A stretch of DNA of 64,000 nt, taken from contig NC_037263.1 in NCBI RefSeq assembly GCF_000002425.4, positions 4,681,199-4,745,198 on the forward strand. The letters run 5' to 3'. Shown piece by piece: positions 58,173 to 64,000 of the stretch (position 1 is its first letter; each line of letters opens with the position of its first letter). The stretch comes from Physcomitrium patens. Its lineage: Eukaryota > Streptophyta > Bryopsida > Funariales > Funariaceae. The translations under genes and the position numbers were made by a program. The notes under the pieces were generated by a model. That model did no database searches and was not told the origin of the DNA. It saw nothing but the letters and a program-made list of their open reading frames with translations.

Positions 58173-59921
58173 TTAAATTAAATACATTATTCCTGATGTA
58201 AGTTTATTTGCACCAGAATAGTAATTCATAAAATAATTCCTTTTAGTGCCTCTGGGCAAAGAATACTCGAAAGCTTGCACAAGCCTGGCCACGCTGATTT
58301 GCAGCAGCAAGTTCCCCAGAGGCATGCCGGGACACTGGCGTCGACCAGCTCCGAAAGGAATTAACTGGAAGTGAGTGCCACCGACGTCGACGTCGCAGTT
58401 CAAGAAGCGATCAGGATTGAACTGGACTGGATTGGGCCAGTACTTGGGATCTCTCTGAATCGCGTACAGGTTGATGCACAGCTGCGTTCCGGCTGGGAGA
58501 TCGTACCCGCACACAGTTGTCGGCACGATGGATTGGTGGGGCAGACTGAGCGGCGCCGGAGGATAGAACCTCATAACCTCTTTCACCACCGCTTGCAGGT
58601 ATGGCAGGTTGGGGAGGTCGGTCTCGGAGACAATCCTGCTCTTGCCAACTACAGTATCGAGCTCCTGTTGGAGCTTGCGCATGCACTCAGGATGGCGCAT
58701 TAGCTCTGCGATTGTCCACTCCATGGCGTTGGAAACAGTGTCGGTGCCGGCTAAAAGCATGTCCTGCATTCAATAATCATGAGTTAATCCTACGATTACG
58801 GCTCCGGAAATGTGGAGTGCTGCGTTCATCAGAAGATTGCGTAACTTGCCTGAATCACACTCCTGATGGTAGCGTCCTCGAGGGGGCCGTCACCGCTCAC
58901 AGTTTTCTGTTCAAGAAGCAAATCCACGAAGTCCTTGGCCCTTTCAGCGGTGGCCTGGTCGCTCGCCGCTTTCTTGATTTCAAGGAACTCTTGCAAAAAT
59001 GCGTCCAAGTCAGCTTTCACCCTCTTCAAGTACTTTACGTATCCGGAGGCGATAGAAACCCATTTGAGCCATGGGATGAAGTCACCGATCATTGGCGTGG
59101 ACGAAGCTCTGAACAATTCGAATACGAGCTCCTTAAAACGGTGAGCCTCCATTTGCCCCTTTTCGTCAACCGTAAAGAATCTGCAATAACCACAACTCGC
59201 ATTTTAGTCATCAACTTGCATAAAACACAATGTGCGCGAGACAACTTCGAAATCAAGATCTGGGGGAGATTTTTAACCTTTTGCCGAGGAGCATGCGTGT
59301 GATGTTGTTGGTGGTGAGGTGCCCAAGCTTCACATGGAGCTTGACTTCCTTGCCAGCAGCTACGTCTTCATGAATCGACGTCATCATTTGGTTAATCTCC
59401 TCTGTGCGGGGAGTCCGAAATGACATCAGTCTCTTCGGCGTGAAGAGGTCCATGGTGCAGATCTTCCTCAAGTGGCGCCAGTGCGCTGCGTAGGGCGCAC
59501 ATACAATATTTCGGTGATCGTTAGTGAATATCTTATCAGCAGTGGTGGTAGGCCGATCAGCCCATTCCTTGTCTTGTGTCTTCAGAAACTCATGTGCGGC
59601 TTCAGCTGTGGACACGACCAAGAGCGGTTTACTCCCGATACGCATATACATGATGGGTCCGTATTTCTCCGCCATTTGCATAAGATTTCGACGCGAGAAA
59701 TCACCGATCTGATGTATGTTGCCAATCAGAGGTAGCGCCCTGGGCCCCGGGGGCAACTTCCCAATCTTCTTTCGCAGCTTCATGATCGTTAACACCATAG
59801 TGGCGATGGTCACACAAGCTGAAAGCACAACGTGCCATTCTGCACGCATTCCACCGATTTCCATCATCTGGACTGCCGTCAGCTGAGTCGCGTTAGCAGA
59901 GTCTTGAGCTGCGATTGCCAT
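58173..59921 (-). CDS. Cytochrome P450 monooxygenase (A-type, CYP71 clan), three exons
   Basis: Exons 59921-59278, 59180-58850 and 58763-58173 join in frame to 521 codons. The protein is a microsomal heme-thiolate monooxygenase that takes electrons from NADPH-P450 reductase; substrate unknown. It has a membrane anchor at residues about 29-47, a PPGP hinge at 57-60, helix C WRHLRK at 148-153, I-helix AGTDT at 330-334, ExxR at 387-390, PDRF at 442-445 and heme loop FGAGRRQCPG with Cys 469. The middle (LTTNNITRMLLGKR, PMIGDFIPWL) resembles flavonoid 3'-hydroxylase-like P450s of non-seed plants. Intron 1 (97 bp) is GT-AG. Intron 2 (86 bp) has a GC donor (CAG then GCAAGT). The last 25 residues lack the usual conserved C-terminus and are AT-rich, so the end may be altered. 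The GC-rich coding island argues for a functional or recently functional gene. Confidence 0.92.
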
Positions 59922-60390
59922 AGCGCCACCTATCTTTCGGCTATCACCCCCTCCTTCACCTAATATCGTTCAAAGCATGTTTGCAACGATCGCATCGGGT
60001 AGTCCCCTCCACGTAGCAAGCATATCGTCTTATAATAGTTCCAAGTCTCTCGTCAGCGATCCTGGCATTCAAAATCCCACGCTGCAGTCAATTGTCAACA
60101 TCGAGCAACAGTGGAATCGACATCAGAAGTCAGATTCTAGTCCATCAACCATCAGTCAATGCAGGTCGACGTCTTTCGATCAGTTGGGATCCTTTTACAA
60201 TCTCTTCGGCCCTTTCTTCAATGCATCTAGAATGCTTTCACTGCTTTGAATAGCAATCTCCTGCACAGTCAATTTTCTGTAGATATATCCTTTCCCTTCA
60301 AAGCTGGAGGCGCAACCTACTGCGACCGTTTCCTGCCTGTGTGAATAGGGTTCTGCATTTGGTTGACTGCTTTCAAGCATGCATATCCGT
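59922..60390 (-). promoter_or_regulatory. P450 promoter and 5' UTR region
   Basis: On the minus strand a TATA-like ATTATAAG lies at about 60029-60036, about 110 bp before the ATG. An ACGT-core motif (CTACGTGG) at about 60009-60016 resembles plant G-box/ABRE-type sites. The GC-rich composition ends near 60390. Open frames here (plus 59977-60249) have no homology I can see. Confidence 0.4.
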
Positions 60391-61001
60391 ACGTACTGTC
60401 TTTTACCTTGTGTAGGGGTACCATCGTCTGTATTGTCTAAACAATATATAATAATAACAATAATAATTGATATTTGTACGAATATTTGTACAATGTTTGA
60501 TATTTCTATGAATATTGTATGATGAAAAAATTATGAAATTCTTTTAATTTTTTTTATATGTAAATAATCATAGAATAAATGTATCATTTTAGTCCGTACA
60601 ATGTATTGGCTTTTCTACAATTAAATTATTTGTGGTTCTTTGATATATTTTTATTTTAGAATAATATCATTCTGACGTCTTTTTAAATGTAATTATATAA
60701 AATTATATAAATAAAATTAATTAATTAATCAAATTTATGTATTAAATTTGTAATAAAAGATTAATAGTTCATAGATTTTGAAGTAAAAATAATTAATAAT
60801 ATATATGTATATATATATATATATATATATTATATTTATGCTTTTATTTTATAAATTATATTAACTTTAAAAATATTCAATATGTTGTTAAGTTGAAACT
60901 AAGAATTATAATTTGATATTTGCAAAGATAATGATAGCAAAAAAAGCAAACATTCTCCAAAAAAAGATTTGTGTTACAAAACATCTTAGATTTTATTAAA
61001 G

Positions 61002-61034
<33 letters not shown>

Positions 61035-62104
61035 AAATATATGAAAATATATTATGATGAAACTCCTTATTATATAATCAACTATCTTCATATAAGTTCT
61101 AAGAAAAAACATGTAAATAGCATCCATTGTAATACCATATTTTTTTTATTTGATGGAAGATAAGAGTTCTTATAATAGCTCATTAATTATTTTATTTAGT
61201 CAAATTATATATAAAGAATATTAAAATAGTAAGTTCTATTTAATAGCATAGTTAAAGTTTTAGGAAAAAGAATTTATCTAGATTTTATACATATATCTTA
61301 TTTTCCATAGTTTTAAATTGATTGTAAGAAAATATTAATAAATGAATAGAATTCTACTTGTAGAAGTAAAATTATACTATTATTATAGGACTTTTTATCC
61401 TATTAACATAAATTATTATAATTACTAAGATAAAAAGAATCTTTGTTATATTATCTTGATTCTTATTAGACTATATCTCTATTATCTATCTCATTCAAAA
61501 CAATGGCTATGTCCATGTTTCCATAATCACAAATTTCATATTTATGTTCAAGTATCCTTCAATCATAGTTATATCCGTGACCTTCAATAATGGTCTTACC
61601 TATGCCACTTAATCACAACTATGGTCTTTAATTATAGCCATGCTTAAGTAACTTCTATTGTCCAACCTAAAATTGTGGTTGGTCTCTTTAGCTAGATAGC
61701 CCATCTTAATTTGATTTTGCTCTTTAATCCAAATCTATAATAATTTGACCTTGGATTTTAATTTTTTTTATTATCAATTGCCAAGTTTCATAAAAATGTT
61801 ACAAGTTGCATCTTATCATATTAAGCAACACTTGAAAGAAAGACCTTATAACAAAGGCTGTTGCAAATTCACTTCTTTGGACCTGATAGAATCTTGTAAT
61901 TATATCTTTAGTTGATAATAGACATACTTTCTTGCCCTTGTTCAATTCTTGTCTAATGTCATGGTACCTTATTTAATTCCAATTTGAAGGTCTTTTTCAA
62001 ATTTTTTTAGTATCATAATGTCTTATTTGATTTTAATTTTTGTAATTTTTTATTTCTAATTTTATATGGCAATGGCCTTGCTTGTTGCTAATTTCAAGCT
62101 ACTA
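60391..62104. other. AT-rich intergenic DNA
   Basis: No gene. (TA)n runs lie at about 60800-60830 and 60998-61030. Between 61500 and 61720 several imperfect repeats of AATCATAGTTAT / TATGGTC type occur, without clear ends. Confidence 0.5.
60998..61030. repeat. (TA)n microsatellite
   Basis: Uninterrupted TA dinucleotides of about 32 bp; a shorter run lies at 60800-60830. Confidence 0.9.
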
Positions 62105-62646
62105 TATCATGGATATACATATTTATTCTAATAACTACTTAAGTAATATGAATAGGTAGAAGTAGATAAAAATAGATTAATTTCATAATATCTTTTAGAA
62201 ATACTTCCTAAAAGCTTCTTAGATACAACTTCACTTTTATACATGTCTATAAGTGATTGATAGATTAGAAACTTGGCCAATAACTAGCCATGTATTGAAT
62301 GTATTGATAGCTTATGGTACAAGCTAATGATATGGCATACATATAGAAAACTTGCATTACAAGTTCAAATATGTGTCTTACAAATTAGACATGTGTTGGA
62401 GGTCTTATAGATCATCACTATATCCCTCTTAGATAGATAGTACATATAGAGGCAAGAATGAAACTTTATTCATTTTTATCAACTTCTTTCTTATTTCCAA
62501 TTTAAGGATCTCTAATTTTCGTATCTTATGACAATAGCCATTCTAGTTTTTTTTAAAATATATATATATTTTATTATTTTAAAAAAAAATTATTTATTTA
62601 TTTGCTTTCATCAATTTTTTATCTTTGATAGATTAATAAGAGTATA
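62105..62646 (+). repeat. 5' LTR of chromovirus copy 5, with adjoining PBS
   Basis: Starts TATCATGGATATACATATTT (TG changed to TA) and ends ..AAGAGTATA. TTTATAATTTCAAAGCTTTG follows, a decayed form of the PBS seen at 10080. Confidence 0.8.
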
Positions 62647-62679
62647 TTTATAATTTCAAAGCTTTGTCTCTTTTTGATT

Positions 62680-63560
62680 GGAGGCAAAGAGAAATAAGAT
62701 TGGTAAGTAGTGAAGATATAGAGATGATTGAAGTTGCTTCAATATCTACACCAAATTGTGCTTGTTTTCCTATTATGGAATACTATTCAAGCATTAAGAA
62801 AAAAATATACATATTTTATTTAAGAAGTTTAATGGTACAAGATCAAAATATTGAAGATTTATTAATCAAGTAAAACTGATAATTGAACTTTAATTCTTAA
62901 GATATTCAATTCCAAGATCATAAGTCAAGTTTATTAGTATTTTTTTTCAAGTTCTATGTTATTATGGTTTTCATCTTTTCTTGAATGACATGATCTAATA
63001 TTGAATAATTTAGAGATTTTTTTTGGTGTATTTTTGATTCAAGTATAGAGAACATGATGCAATTTATGTACAAAGAAACAAGATTTGTATTTTACAACAA
63101 AGCAATCAATTTATAACATTGTATACTTCATAATTTTAACAACTTATGATTGATATTAAGTGGAATGATGCTGCACTAATTAAAAAAATTATTTATAGAT
63201 TACAATATGAAGTAAAAAAATTGATACTCAATTTTCCTAATTCTTAAACATTAAGTCATATAATTGACTTTTCTACGAAGAATAATAATCAATTTTTTGA
63301 ATTTTGATCCAAAAATTATACAAGAAGACTTCAACATTATTTTAATTCAATGAGAATATCAACCTCTTTTCAACACATATGTTCAAAAGTAAAGGATATG
63401 CAAATTAATGTGATATGTTTCAAATCTCTCATTGAGTAAGAAAAGACTCATCATCATTAGGAAAGATTGTGCTTATATTATGTAGAATCTAAACACACTG
63501 CTTAACATTATTCAAAGAAGCAAAGCAACTATAAAATAAAGAATATGGATGTCAAAGAAG
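62680..63560 (+). pseudogene. gag: gag of chromovirus copy 5
   Basis: REIRLVSSEDIEMIEVASIS near 62690 matches copy 1 at 10375. Capsid-type sequence with a decayed ATTKI-like region lies near 63070, and a degenerate knuckle near 63466-63510 reads CLYYVESKHTA followed by a stop (second Cys lost). It is broken throughout. Confidence 0.75.
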
Positions 63561-63699
63561 ATAATATGTTAAAAAATAAATTTATTTAGCTATAATAAAA
63601 ACCATGCGGCTCAAACCTTATACAATACCTAATACAAGTTCTATTCTTTCTTCAAAATCTTCTCTTTGTTTTATAATAGATATTAATTTATGACCTAAA

Positions 63700-63980
63700 T
63701 ATCACAAAGCTTGTATCTTGTTAGATTTAAGAGCCTCAGCTTGTTTTTTAAATGAAGAGTTTGTTGAAAGATGTAGCATATCTTTAATGAAGAAAACAAA
63801 ATATATTCATGTAAAAGTCATAAATGGTCATCTATTATCTTTTAGAGATGTTACTCATGAAATTCTTCTTATAGAAATAGCAATTAATGGTTATAGTAGC
63901 TTTGTAATATTTAATATTATTATATTTCTTTCTAATCTAATCATTTTAGGTTTATTGTAGCTAGTAAAGTATAATCATCA
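63700..63980 (+). pseudogene. Aspartic protease of chromovirus copy 5
   Basis: An open frame starting LLDLRASACFLNEEFVERCS, then HVKVINGHLLSFRDVTHEIL and FNIIIFLSNLIILGLL. The active-site DSGA reads DLRA. It is homologous to 37710-37380 (minus). Confidence 0.8.
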
Positions 63981-64000
63981 AATAAAATAGATTTCTTGTA

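Larger units (their letters stand above)
62105..64000 (+). mobile_element. Ty3/gypsy chromovirus copy 5, 5' part
   Basis: 5' LTR (62105-62646), PBS-like site, gag and protease in order, continuing beyond the window. It belongs to the same family as the other four copies and is heavily mutated. Confidence 0.85.

Noticed and set aside
58371..59302. Long plus-strand open frames (110 and 233 codons)
   Set aside because: They lie antisense to the P450 exons; the minus-strand exons carry all the family motifs and splice sites.

Overview
The window is nuclear DNA of a land plant. Intron-containing genes are rare islands in a very AT-rich landscape made almost entirely of decayed plant LTR retrotransposons (Ty3/gypsy chromoviruses, a second gypsy lineage with an Asp-type PBS, and Ty1/copia). 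The only complete recognisable gene is a class II cytochrome P450 at 58173-59921 on the minus strand. It has three exons, and its middle part looks like the CYP71-clan enzymes of non-seed plants, so a bryophyte or lycophyte is my best guess. That is inference, not proof.

Layout. 1-262: start of an unidentified minus-strand gene that runs off the window, with its GC-richer upstream region to about 1050. 1050-9514: mostly AT-rich DNA with TA microsatellites, a foldback element, two or three exon-like GC-richer islands (about 3960-4110, 6490-7290, 7727-7929) and a copia LTR fragment. 9515-16610: chromovirus copy 1, with LTRs, gag, integrase and chromodomain; its protease and RT are replaced by an unclassified repeat (unit B), and a second repeat (unit A, with a telomere-like array) is inserted in it. 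17975-27237: a longer gypsy element with 5' LTR, gag, protease, RT, RNase H, integrase and an additional 3' ORF. It is split by a solo LTR of another family and truncated at its 3' end by a second copy of that LTR. 28581-30152: stub of the latter element and another unit B copy, then a 100-N gap.

30253-43036: three more chromovirus copies, plus-minus-plus, each missing parts. 43045-44810: second unit A. 44812-45974: plus-strand copia tail and LTR. 45975-57337: minus-strand copia element with both LTRs, itself split by a gypsy element (48229-54841) that has both LTRs, PBS, PPT and a perfect 5-bp target duplication. This inner element keeps gag, protease and the RT start in one reading frame damaged only by nonsense codons. 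It lacks the rest of RT, RNase H and integrase, so it is a non-autonomous relative of the 18-27 kb element. 57338-58172: P450 downstream region. 60390-62104: AT-rich DNA. 62105-64000: start of another chromovirus (5' LTR, gag, protease).

I found no rRNA, tRNA, CRISPR or prokaryotic-type system and no convincing new biological system. The most interesting material is structural: nesting order, a microhomology deletion, LTR minisatellites that change copy number, telomere-like arrays inside dispersed repeats, and an additional ORF that differs between related elements.
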